A stretch of DNA of 58,107 nucleotides from Nocardia brasiliensis IFM 10847 (GTDB lineage: Bacteria; Actinomycetota; Actinomycetes; Mycobacteriales; Mycobacteriaceae), in the NCBI RefSeq assembly GCF_000710915.1, contig NZ_BAUA01000106.1:1-58107 (forward strand), in the 5' to 3' direction. The notes beneath the pieces were generated by a model. That model worked only from the letters and a program-made list of their open reading frames with translations, had not been told where the DNA came from and made no database searches. Positions within the stretch are counted from its first letter, which is position 1. Every line of letters starts with the position of its first letter. The position numbers and the translations under genes are program-made. This document shows, piece by piece, positions 8,993 to 15,796 of the stretch.

Positions 8993-9093
8993 GCGCACCA
9001 GTCCGCACCCCGCGCACCAGTCCGCACCCCGCGCACCAGTCCGCACCCCGCGCACCAGTCAGCACCCCGCGCACCAGTCAGCATCCCGCGCAC
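8993..9093. repeat. Tandem array of 19-bp repeats
   Basis: Five consecutive 19-bp units (GCGCACCAGTCCGCACCCC type) at 8993-9011, 9012-9030, 9031-9049, 9050-9068 and 9069-9087, plus a 6-base partial. A degenerate unit precedes the array near 8975. The last two units share a C-to-A change (CAGTCA), showing stepwise duplication. The period is not a multiple of three and the array is non-coding, lying between convergent genes. Confidence 0.9.
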
Positions 9094-9118
9094 GGATTCG
9101 TCGGCGAATCCGTGCGCG
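9087..9118. terminator. Perfect 14-bp hairpin at the end of the 19-bp array
   Basis: CGCGCACGGATTCG, loop TCGG, CGAATCCGTGCGCG: perfect 14-bp stem (9087-9100 with 9105-9118). It sits between the convergent monooxygenase and hydrolase genes, so it can act as a bidirectional terminator. No U tract. Confidence 0.6.
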
Positions 9119-9147
9119 CGGTGACGAAACGTGCGCGGGGCTCGGGG

Positions 9148-9987
9148 TCAGCTGGTGAGGAAGTCGGCGACGGTTGCGGTTTGGTCGAGGATGGCGTGGC
9201 CGGTGTCGGGGAGGGCGTGGACGGTGGCGTGCGGGGCGCAGCGGCGGATTCGGGCGGCGGTGGCCGCGGAGTCGAGCATTACGTCGCGGGCGCCGACGAT
9301 CACCAGAAGCGGCATGGTGAGCCCGCGCAGTTGGTCGTCGGAGAAGATCGGCAGCCGTTCGGTACGCGGGTTGAAGGTGGCGAAGGTGAACACCACGTGG
9401 TCGAGGGCGGCGTCGGTCTCCGGCGTGTGCAACCCCGTCACGAGACGTGCCGTCCGGCGCACACCCCAGCTGCCGAACATGCGCAGGAACAACGCTTTCG
9501 GCAACCATCCCATCGTCTGCTTGCCGATCCCGCTGGGGCACAACAGCGCCAGCTTGGTGACCCGCCCCGGCCTGCGGGTCACGTAGTCCAGCGCGAACCA
9601 CCCGCCGAGCGACGACGCCACCAGCGAGAACTGTTCGACGCCAACGGCTTCGAGCACCTCATCGAGCCACCGCGCGTACGCGTCGGAGCCGAGCGGCGGC
9701 CGCACCGGCGCACTACCGCCGGGCTCGCCGATGATGTCGACCGCATAGACCCGGAAATCCGTTGCCCACGTAGCGATATCACCGAGCCACATGGTCGCGT
9801 TCGCGCCCGAACCGTGCAGCAGCACCAGCGGCGGCGCGTCCGGCGGACCGGACACCACGACGAAGGTCTCCCCCTCGCGGGTCGGAATCCGCAGTTCTTC
9901 GGCCGGAACCGGCCAGGCCGTCAACGCTTCTCGATAACGCTGCTGGATCGCGGCCGCGCCGCGCTCGGTCTTGTAGATCGTGCTCAT
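9148..9987 (-). CDS. Alpha/beta-fold hydrolase
   Basis: 279 residues, cytosolic. The oxyanion-hole motif LLHGSGANATMW, nucleophile elbow ASSLGG (Ala in place of the usual first Gly of GxSxG), acid region VGARDVML and catalytic His in DTGHAIL form a complete triad on the usual spacing. It resembles the carboxylesterase/haloperoxidase/C-C hydrolase branch; the substrate cannot be predicted. It follows the HTH gene at 10016-10447 by 28 bp on the same strand, suggesting a two-gene operon controlled by that regulator. Confidence 0.88.
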   Translation of the reverse strand: MSTIYKTERGAAAIQQRYREALTAWPVPAEELRIPTREGETFVVVSGPPDAPPLVLLHGSGANATMWLGDIATWATDFRVYAVDIIGEPGGSAPVRPPLGSDAYARWLDEVLEAVGVEQFSLVASSLGGWFALDYVTRRPGRVTKLALLCPSGIGKQTMGWLPKALFLRMFGSWGVRRTARLVTGLHTPETDAALDHVVFTFATFNPRTERLPIFSDDQLRGLTMPLLVIVGARDVMLDSAATAARIRRCAPHATVHALPDTGHAILDQTATVADFLTS

Positions 9988-10015
9988 TTCCCCACCTCTG
10001 TCGTGCGATGACCCG

Positions 10016-10447
10016 TCATGCGGCGAGCACCGCTTCCATGTAATCGAGCAGCCGTGCCGTATCGGCCAGGCCGCCGAGGACGATGACCTTCATCCGCGCC
10101 CGTTCCGCGTCGTAGACCGTCTCGACCCGTAACCGCTGATCGCCGGGCCCGCGATTCGCGGCCGCACCCATGACGAGCGAGGTGAGCCGGTCGGCGGTCG
10201 CGGGATCGACCGCGTCCACCTCGACGATGCTCGACACCTCGCTGTGTCGTTGCCGCCCAACGGTTTCCCGCAGCGGTGCGGGCACCGGTCGGCCGGTGAA
10301 CGCCTCCAGGTCCGCCGCCGAGATCCGGTACTGCTTGCCGATCCGGACCGCGGTGAGCCGCCCGTCGCGCACGTAGTTGCGGATGGTGCGCACATGTAGG
10401 CCCAAACGCTCGGCGACCTGTTCGACAGAATAGAAGGCATCAGACAC
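10016..10447 (-). CDS. Excisionase/MerR-type helix-turn-helix DNA-binding protein
   Basis: 143 residues. Residues 5-52 form a winged HTH of the helix_turn_helix type 17 family: YSVEQVAERLGLHVRTIRNYVRDGRLTAVRIGKQYRISAADLEAF. The C-terminal domain (about 70-143) is not recognised; it ends in a hydrophobic helix that could serve for dimerisation. Despite the Xis-like fold there is no integrase nearby, so it is more likely a local regulator. Its promoter region carries two direct repeats 20 bp apart (10480-10509). It is first in an operon with the hydrolase at 9148. Confidence 0.82.
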   Translation of the reverse strand: MSDAFYSVEQVAERLGLHVRTIRNYVRDGRLTAVRIGKQYRISAADLEAFTGRPVPAPLRETVGRQRHSEVSSIVEVDAVDPATADRLTSLVMGAAANRGPGDQRLRVETVYDAERARMKVIVLGGLADTARLLDYMEAVLAA

Positions 10448-10479
10448 AGAACTACCCTAAACAACCCTTCAATTGTGCG

Positions 10480-10509
10480 CAATAGGGAAGTTTAGAAAAC
10501 AATAGGGAA
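10480..10509 (-). promoter_or_regulatory. Direct repeats CAATAGGGAA spaced by exactly two helical turns
   Basis: CAATAGGGAA at 10480-10489 and again at 10500-10509, period 20 bp, 33-62 bp upstream of the HTH gene start. A related inverted form (AACCCTTCAATTG) lies at 10463-10475. The same-face spacing is what a dimer or cooperative DNA-binding protein would use; autoregulation by the HTH protein is the simplest reading. Confidence 0.5.
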
Positions 10510-10527
10510 CCCAGTGCGGACAGCAAA

Positions 10528-10558
10528 AGGCCCCGGTGGCAGGAAACCACCGGGGCCT
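10528..10558 (-). terminator. Intrinsic terminator of the aminopeptidase gene
   Basis: AGGCCCCGGTGG and CCACCGGGGCCT form a perfect 12-bp stem with a 7-base loop. On the minus strand it is followed by TTTTGCTG. It lies 15 bases beyond the stop codon of the gene at 10573-12114. Confidence 0.85.
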
Positions 10559-10572
10559 GGGTCAGCGAGCCA

Positions 10573-12114
10573 CTACTTGATGAGTCCGCCGTGGTAGGCG
10601 TTGTCCTTGCCGCGCTGCTGCGTACCCGTCTTCGTTGCCGTACCGCCACCGAGCGGGTTGTCGCTGAACGCGTAGGTGGCGATCGAGTAGGCGATGGCGC
10701 CGGTGTTCACGGCCAGCGCCTTGTCGTTGATGTTCTTCGTGGTGTCGCAGGCGCCGTGGTAGCAGGCGTCATAGGGCTTGCCCGCTTCGCCGCCGAACAT
10801 CTTCTGCTCTTCGGGCGTCTTGACGCCCTCCGCGCCGGTGAACAGACCACCCGCCGCGATCCCGACCGCGATGAACGGGCCGTAATCGGAGCGACCGTCG
10901 AACGGGGTCGGCACGTGCGGCAACCGCAGCATGTCGAAGTAGCGTTCGAAGGTCTTCTCGATCTCGGCCGAACCCGGGGTGCCCTCGCTACCGTCGTAGA
11001 TCTTGTAGGCGAAGTTCGGCGAGCCGATCATGTCGAAGTTGAGGTAGAGCGCGATCTTGGCGCGATCGGCCTCGGACAGGTTCGCGACATAGTGCTCCGA
11101 GCCCAGCAGCCCGAGCTCCTCCGCGCCCCACCAGGCGAAGCGCACCTTGTTCTTCGGCGGGAACTTGGCCATCTGCAACGCGACCTCGAGGATGCCCGCA
11201 CTGCCGGAACCGTTGTCGTTGATACCCGGCCCGGCCAGCACCGAATCCAGGTGCGCCCCAGCCATTACGACCTTGTCCGCCTTGCCCTGCTTGCTCTCGG
11301 CCAGCACGTTCGAGGTCGAACGGACCTTGCTCTCGGTGTCGGTCTTGAGCCGCACCACCGTGTCGGCGGGCGAGGCGAGGTCCTCGCCGACGGCGAAACT
11401 CGCACCGACCACCGGGATGGTGAAGCCGGGCCCGCCCAGGGTGCCCGCGAAGGCGTCGGTGCGGCCGGGCTGGCCCTCGTTGAAGATGATCACGCCGGCC
11501 GCACCCGCGGTCTGCGCGTTGCGGGCCTTGTCGGCGAACGGGCAGGTGCCACGTTGCAGCAGCGCGATATTGCCCGCGGTGAAGTTCGCGAAGTCCGCGG
11601 CCTCACAGCCGGAGGTCGAGCTCGGCTCCGGCGTCGGCGGCAACGTCAGGTCGACGGCTTGGACTTTCGCGTTCACGTCGCCCGAACCCGAATAGGTCAG
11701 CGTCACGAAGTCGCCGAGCGCACTGCCGCCGGGCGGAGTCGGCTTATAGGTCTTGGCATCCGGGGAGACCTGGTTCAGCACCGCGGTCGATTTCTCTTGG
11801 AAGAACGGGAAGTCGAACTTCTGCACCGTCACCTGGTAGCCCGCACCGCGCAGTTTCTTGACGACATAATCGCGGGAAGCGTCGAAGCCGGGAGTGCCCG
11901 CGGCGCGGGTACCGCCGTTGGCGTCGGCGATCTTCTGGAACTCCGTCAAGTGGCGTTTGATGTTGGGCGCCTGGACCGAATCGGCCAGTTGTCGTTCGGG
12001 CGGCGCGGGATCGGCGTTCGCCGATCCCATCAACACCAGTGACAGAGCGAGCGGCAGCGCGGTAGCGGTCGCGAGAACTCGACCGGTATTGGCGCGGTTG
12101 AAGATACGGGGCAT
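10573..12114 (-). CDS. Secreted M28-family zinc aminopeptidase with PA domain
   Basis: 513 residues. A Sec signal peptide (hydrophobic core about 14-32, Ala-x-Ala site near residue 34) directs export. A PA (protease-associated) domain is inserted at about 140-255 (NIALLQRGTCPFADKARNAQTAGAAGVII). The M28 catalytic core binds two zinc ions with likely ligands His288 (AHLDSV), Asp300 (NDNGSG), Glu332/333 (GAEELG), Asp361 (NFDMIGSPN) and a C-terminal His (about 465). It resembles the mycobacterial LpqL/Streptomyces aminopeptidase type but has no lipobox, so it should be released outside the cell. Transcribed alone with its own terminator; nested palindromes lie upstream. Confidence 0.93.
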   Translation of the reverse strand: MPRIFNRANTGRVLATATALPLALSLVLMGSANADPAPPERQLADSVQAPNIKRHLTEFQKIADANGGTRAAGTPGFDASRDYVVKKLRGAGYQVTVQKFDFPFFQEKSTAVLNQVSPDAKTYKPTPPGGSALGDFVTLTYSGSGDVNAKVQAVDLTLPPTPEPSSTSGCEAADFANFTAGNIALLQRGTCPFADKARNAQTAGAAGVIIFNEGQPGRTDAFAGTLGGPGFTIPVVGASFAVGEDLASPADTVVRLKTDTESKVRSTSNVLAESKQGKADKVVMAGAHLDSVLAGPGINDNGSGSAGILEVALQMAKFPPKNKVRFAWWGAEELGLLGSEHYVANLSEADRAKIALYLNFDMIGSPNFAYKIYDGSEGTPGSAEIEKTFERYFDMLRLPHVPTPFDGRSDYGPFIAVGIAAGGLFTGAEGVKTPEEQKMFGGEAGKPYDACYHGACDTTKNINDKALAVNTGAIAYSIATYAFSDNPLGGGTATKTGTQQRGKDNAYHGGLIK

Positions 12115-12184
12115 GTCGGTTCCTCCAAGGGACGGATGAATCCCGGTGGTCGGAGGTTAGGGCGATATGTCGCGCTACCGGAAA

Positions 12185-12216
12185 CCCCAGTTGCGAACTG
12201 GGGAACCGTTTTCCCC
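12185..12216 (-). promoter_or_regulatory. Nested palindromes upstream of the aminopeptidase gene
   Basis: CCCCAGTT-GCG-AACTGGGG (12185-12203, perfect 8-bp arms) overlaps a second dyad, GGGGAA-ccgtt-TTCCCC (12200-12216). They lie 70-100 bp upstream of the ATG and are candidate operator or activator sites. An 8-bp hairpin, CCCTGAAA/TTTCAGGG (12263-12288), follows further upstream. Confidence 0.45.
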
Positions 12217-12292
12217 AGCTGTGCTGTGTTAGAAATACATACCCGGCCCGTCGCGCACGACACCCTGAAATCCGCACTCGTTTCAGGGATTT

Positions 12293-12340
12293 GCACCCGC
12301 TCCACGGCCTGATTCCGGTGTGGATCCCGAGAGCGGGTGC
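12293..12340 (-). terminator. Inverted repeat downstream of the phosphotransferase gene
   Basis: GCACCCGCTC (12293-12302) and GAGCGGGTGC (12331-12340), perfect 10-bp arms with a 28-base loop, 18 bases after the stop codon of the APH-type gene. Probably its terminator; the long loop and lack of a U tract make this uncertain. Confidence 0.4.
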
Positions 12341-12358
12341 GAATTACGTTTGCGCCGC

Positions 12359-13246
12359 TCAGTCGGCGAGGATGCGGGTCAGGGTGCGGCGGCCCAGGTG
12401 GCTCATGGTGGGGTTGGTGGTGGCGTAGTACCAGACGAGGCCCATGGCTTGTTGGAAGGCCCAGGCGCGGCCGCGGTGCCATTCGAGGTCGTCGGATTCG
12501 AGGTGGGTGCGCAGGATGCGGCGGGGGGTGGGCTCGAGCAGGTGCCAGGCGCTGACCAGGTCGAGGGCCGGGTCGGCGGGGGCGAGGCCGCCGACATCGA
12601 TGACGCCGGCGAGGCGGGCGTCGGCGACGAGCACGTTTCCCGGGATGAGGTCGCAGTGATTCATCACGTCGGGTGTTGTGCCGCGCGGTAATTCGCGCAG
12701 CTGGGCCCAGAGGCGGCGGAGGGCGGGCACGTCGAGCAGGTCGGTGCTGCGCTCGAAACAGGTCTGCATCCAGGCGTCGTGCGTGTGCAGCTCGCCGCCG
12801 CGGCCCCGCCCGGCGAAGGTACGGCCGCGGGTGTCGATGGCGCGCACGCCGCGAATGAACTCGGCCAGATCGCAGGCGAATTCGACGGAAGCGCCCGGAT
12901 CCGCGAGGGTGGCGACAGTCCCGCTCAGCCAGGTCTGCACCGCCCAATGCAGCGGATAGCCCGCGCCGGGCTCGCCGATCGCCACCGGTTCGGGCGTACG
13001 AAACCTCGTGCGACCGAGCAATTCTCGCGCGGCCGCCGCCTCCGTCTGCAACGAAAGCAGTACGTATTCGACATCCCCGGCGCGCAACGGGAACCGCGCC
13101 GCGAACCGATCCCCGATCCGGAAAAGCGCATTCTCCGTACCTGCGGAAGCGACCGCGCGGATCGGCAGATCACGCCATGCGGGAAACTGCTCGTCGACCA
13201 GCGCCCGCACCGTCTCGAGCGATACGGCCAGTTGATCGGCATGCAT
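12359..13246 (-). CDS. APH-type aminoglycoside phosphotransferase family protein
   Basis: About 295 residues. The kinase-like fold is shown by the catalytic loop NHCDLIPGNVLV (HxDxxxxN, catalytic Asp and Mg-binding Asn), the metal-binding segment GVIDVGGLAPADPALDL, and an N-terminal lobe with ENALFRIGD...ARFP for nucleotide binding. The catalytic loop has Cys where most family members have Gly (HGD). The ATG at 13246 (GGGGG 7 bases upstream) is preferred over a start 14 codons earlier. It resembles the broad APH/macrolide-kinase/choline-kinase-like group, so drug phosphorylation is possible but not shown. Transcribed alone and divergent from the serine hydrolase gene. Confidence 0.85.
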   Translation of the reverse strand: MHADQLAVSLETVRALVDEQFPAWRDLPIRAVASAGTENALFRIGDRFAARFPLRAGDVEYVLLSLQTEAAAARELLGRTRFRTPEPVAIGEPGAGYPLHWAVQTWLSGTVATLADPGASVEFACDLAEFIRGVRAIDTRGRTFAGRGRGGELHTHDAWMQTCFERSTDLLDVPALRRLWAQLRELPRGTTPDVMNHCDLIPGNVLVADARLAGVIDVGGLAPADPALDLVSAWHLLEPTPRRILRTHLESDDLEWHRGRAWAFQQAMGLVWYYATTNPTMSHLGRRTLTRILAD

Positions 13247-13519
13247 GGTCACCCCCGCAGCGTGACAAACCGTCACCCATGCCCACAAGCGATTTCCGGC
13301 AGTGCACAGCCCCTACGCACTCGGTATCGCTTCGTGTGACAACGATGCGCCCCGCGACACCCAGTGACGTCGGCGTCGCGGGTCACCGGCTGACGATCGC
13401 GGCGATCGACCGTCGCGCACCGAGGATTGCCTCAAGTCGGTTCTCCACCGCACCGGTGCGCCGTAGTGGCTCGCCGATTCCCTCGTGAGCAGGCATTTTC
13501 CGCCAGCAGACCCTTCGGC

Positions 13520-13551
13520 TTGACCTTGCCCCTAGGGCAAGGTTCGACGAT
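13520..13551 (+). promoter_or_regulatory. MerR-type operator within the hydrolase-merR promoter
   Basis: CCTTGCCC-CTA-GGGCAAGG (13524-13542) is a perfect 19-bp palindrome overlapping a TTGACC -35 box (13520-13525). A GACGAT-like -10 follows 19-20 bp downstream, ending 8 bases before the ATG at 13559. A long spacer filled by a dyad is the hallmark of MerR-activated promoters, and a MerR gene is the second gene of this transcript. The rest of the 312-bp gap (13247-13558) holds GTGAC-n5-GTCAC at 13262-13276 and no gene. Confidence 0.85.
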
Positions 13552-13558
13552 AGTTTCC

Positions 13559-14983
13559 ATGAACAGCAACGCACTGCACGACATCGCAACGCAGATCCGC
13601 GAACAGGCTGCCGCCTTCTGCGAGACCAACCTCGTTCCCGGCTTCGTCGCCGGGGTCTACCGAGCGGGTGAACAGGTCGTCGTGGCGCACGGCACGGCGA
13701 ATGCCCGGACCGGCGCGCCGATGCTCGAGCACACCGGATTCCTTTTCGGCTCGGTCACCAAGGTGCTCACCACCACCCTGGTGCTACAGCAGGTCGAGCG
13801 CGGCAATCTCGACCTCGACGCGCCGGTGGCGCACTACCTGCCCGAGTTCACGCTGAACGTGCCGGGTGCGGCGGACAAGATCCTGGTGCGGCACCTGCTC
13901 TCGCACACCAACGGCATCGATGCGGACCTGTACTTCCCCGACGCCAAAGGCAGTGCCGCACTGCGCACTTACGTCGCGGGTCTCGCCGAGGGCAGCGGCA
14001 TCCTGTTCGAGCCGGGCGAGCAGCTCAGCTATTCGAACGGCGGCATGATCGTCGCGGGCCGCCTGCTCGAAGTGGTGACCGGCCTGTCCTTCCACGCGCT
14101 GCTCGAGCGCGACATCTACGGCCCGGTCGGCATGCGCGATTCCAGCACCTCGGCCGAACAGGCCATCCTGCGCAGCACCGCCGTCGGCCACTTTCTGCAC
14201 CCGGAGACCATGACCGCCGCGCCTACCGGCATGTTCACGCTGCCCGACACCTGGGGACCGGCGGGCGGCACACCGATCGGCACCGTCGCCGACCTGCTCG
14301 CGTTCGGCCGTACCCACCTCGCGGGCGGAGTGTCGCCCGCCGGGGTGCGCGTCCTGTCGGCCGATTCGGTCGCCCTGATGCAGCAGGTTTCCCACGATAT
14401 CGCGACGCCGAACGTGCCGCCGATGGGCATGGGCTGGGTGCGCTACCCGTTCGGCGACACCACTGTGCTCGCCATGTCGGGCGCCTCGCCCGGCGGTGTC
14501 TCGCTGCTGTGCGTGGTGCCCGAATACGATCTGGTCTTCGCCGCGTTCGGCAACAGCCCGGACGCGATCATGCTGCAGGATCAGTTGCTGCAGTGGCTGC
14601 TGCGCACGCAACTCGGCGTCGAGATTCCCACGCTGGTCACCGAATTCGCGCAGGACGTCGACCTCACCCCGTACATCGGCACCTATCGTTCGAACCAGCT
14701 CCGGATCGAGGTCAGCATCGTCGACGGCCAGCTCGAGGAACGGATGGCCTACGAGCCCGCCGACGCATCGCAGGAGCGAATCTTCACCGAGTTCGCGGGT
14801 GGCACGACCGCGGCCCCGCCGCAGCGGTACGTGGCGATCCGGCCCGGCCTGTTCGCCCCGGCGGGCTACCCGTTGGAGACGTTCGACGGCTACCTGCGCC
14901 TCCTGCTGGTCTCCTTCCACGATATTCGGGACGGCCGGGCCCGTTTCCGCAACGGCGGCGGCCGGCTCACCCACCGAGCCTGA
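13559..14983 (+). CDS. Serine hydrolase of the beta-lactamase/class C (PF00144) family
   Basis: 474 residues, no signal peptide, so probably cytosolic. The active-site SxxK tetrad is SVTK (Ser65, Lys68) and the second motif is YSN (158-160). A C-terminal extension of about 100 residues (DLTPYIGTYRSNQLRI) resembles the lipocalin-like domain of penicillin-binding-protein/esterase homologues. Such proteins are esterases, D-aminopeptidases or transacylases more often than antibiotic hydrolases. The ATG at 13559 lies 8 bases after the -10 region, giving a very short leader. Transcribed with the MerR gene 42 bp downstream from a MerR-type promoter, so it is probably induced by a small molecule sensed by that regulator. 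Confidence 0.9.
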   Translation: MNSNALHDIATQIREQAAAFCETNLVPGFVAGVYRAGEQVVVAHGTANARTGAPMLEHTGFLFGSVTKVLTTTLVLQQVERGNLDLDAPVAHYLPEFTLNVPGAADKILVRHLLSHTNGIDADLYFPDAKGSAALRTYVAGLAEGSGILFEPGEQLSYSNGGMIVAGRLLEVVTGLSFHALLERDIYGPVGMRDSSTSAEQAILRSTAVGHFLHPETMTAAPTGMFTLPDTWGPAGGTPIGTVADLLAFGRTHLAGGVSPAGVRVLSADSVALMQQVSHDIATPNVPPMGMGWVRYPFGDTTVLAMSGASPGGVSLLCVVPEYDLVFAAFGNSPDAIMLQDQLLQWLLRTQLGVEIPTLVTEFAQDVDLTPYIGTYRSNQLRIEVSIVDGQLEERMAYEPADASQERIFTEFAGGTTAAPPQRYVAIRPGLFAPAGYPLETFDGYLRLLLVSFHDIRDGRARFRNGGGRLTHRA

Positions 14984-15025
14984 CCGTTCCGGCCGGCCGG
15001 TGCGGCGAATGGAAGGATGACCCGC

Positions 15026-15745
15026 ATGATCACGATCGGCCGGCTCGCGGACTTCGCCGGAGTGACCACCAAGGCCATTCGCCACTATCACGAGCGCGGT
15101 CTGCTCCCCGAGCCCGACCGCGACTCGTCCGGCTACCGGCGCTACACCGCCCAGCACGCGATCGATCTCGTCAAGATCAGGACCCTGGCCGAGGCGGGCG
15201 TCCCACTCGCCCGCGTCAAGAACCTGCTCGACGCCGACGCCGAAACGCTCGCCGCCGCGATCGCCGAGATCGACCGCGACGTCCGCAAACGCATGGCCCA
15301 ACTGCGGCACACCCGCGAGCACCTTGCCCAATTACGCGGCGGCGACCGGCTTTTCGTCTCCCCCGAGGTCGCCGACTTCCTCGATGAACTCCGCGAACTC
15401 GGTGCCAGCGACCGTCAGATCCACCTCGAACGCGACGGTTGGATCCTTCTGCAAACCGCCTCCCCCGCCGACGCCGCCCGCTGGTTGGCCGAAAAGCGTG
15501 AGCTGCTCGCGGTTCCCGAGTTCCGCGCCCTCTACCTGGAGCACGACGCCGCGTTCCACTGGTCCCCCGACGACCCGCGCCTGCCCGCCCTCGCCGAGCG
15601 CACCCGCACCTGGTTCACCACCCAGCACAGCCGCGCCGAAACCCGCCCAGTCCAAAACCCGGCCATAGCCCGCCTCGCCGCCCAATCCCAACCCGGCGCC
15701 ACTTCCCCCGCCTGGCACCGCCTAGCCCAACTGACGCAGAGCTGA
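15026..15745 (+). CDS. MerR family transcriptional regulator
   Basis: About 239 residues. The N-terminal winged HTH is canonical: MITIGRLADFAGVTTKAIRHYHERGLLPEP, followed by SGYRRYTAQHAIDLVKI and the dimerisation coiled coil to about residue 115. The C-terminal 120 residues are a putative effector domain. It has no Cys cluster, so a metal or redox ligand is unlikely and an organic effector more probable. The ATG at 15026 has GAAGGA 8 bases upstream; the ATG at 15017 overlaps that site. It should bind the 19-bp palindrome at 13524-13542 and control the hydrolase and itself. Confidence 0.92.
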   Translation: MITIGRLADFAGVTTKAIRHYHERGLLPEPDRDSSGYRRYTAQHAIDLVKIRTLAEAGVPLARVKNLLDADAETLAAAIAEIDRDVRKRMAQLRHTREHLAQLRGGDRLFVSPEVADFLDELRELGASDRQIHLERDGWILLQTASPADAARWLAEKRELLAVPEFRALYLEHDAAFHWSPDDPRLPALAERTRTWFTTQHSRAETRPVQNPAIARLAAQSQPGATSPAWHRLAQLTQS

Positions 15746-15796
15746 CCGCCACGAGCGATCGGGAATCGCGAGCGCTCGAATCGCCGTTGCGCGACA

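Noticed and set aside
8993..9093. CRISPR array
   Set aside because: Units are 19 bp and directly adjoining with no spacers, and there are no cas genes.
10016..10447. Prophage or integrative element excisionase
   Set aside because: No integrase, attachment repeats, tRNA or phage genes are nearby; the gene pairs with a hydrolase instead.
13559..14983. True beta-lactamase (antibiotic resistance)
   Set aside because: It has SxxK and YxN but no signal peptide and a long C-terminal domain; the esterase/peptidase-like branch is more likely.
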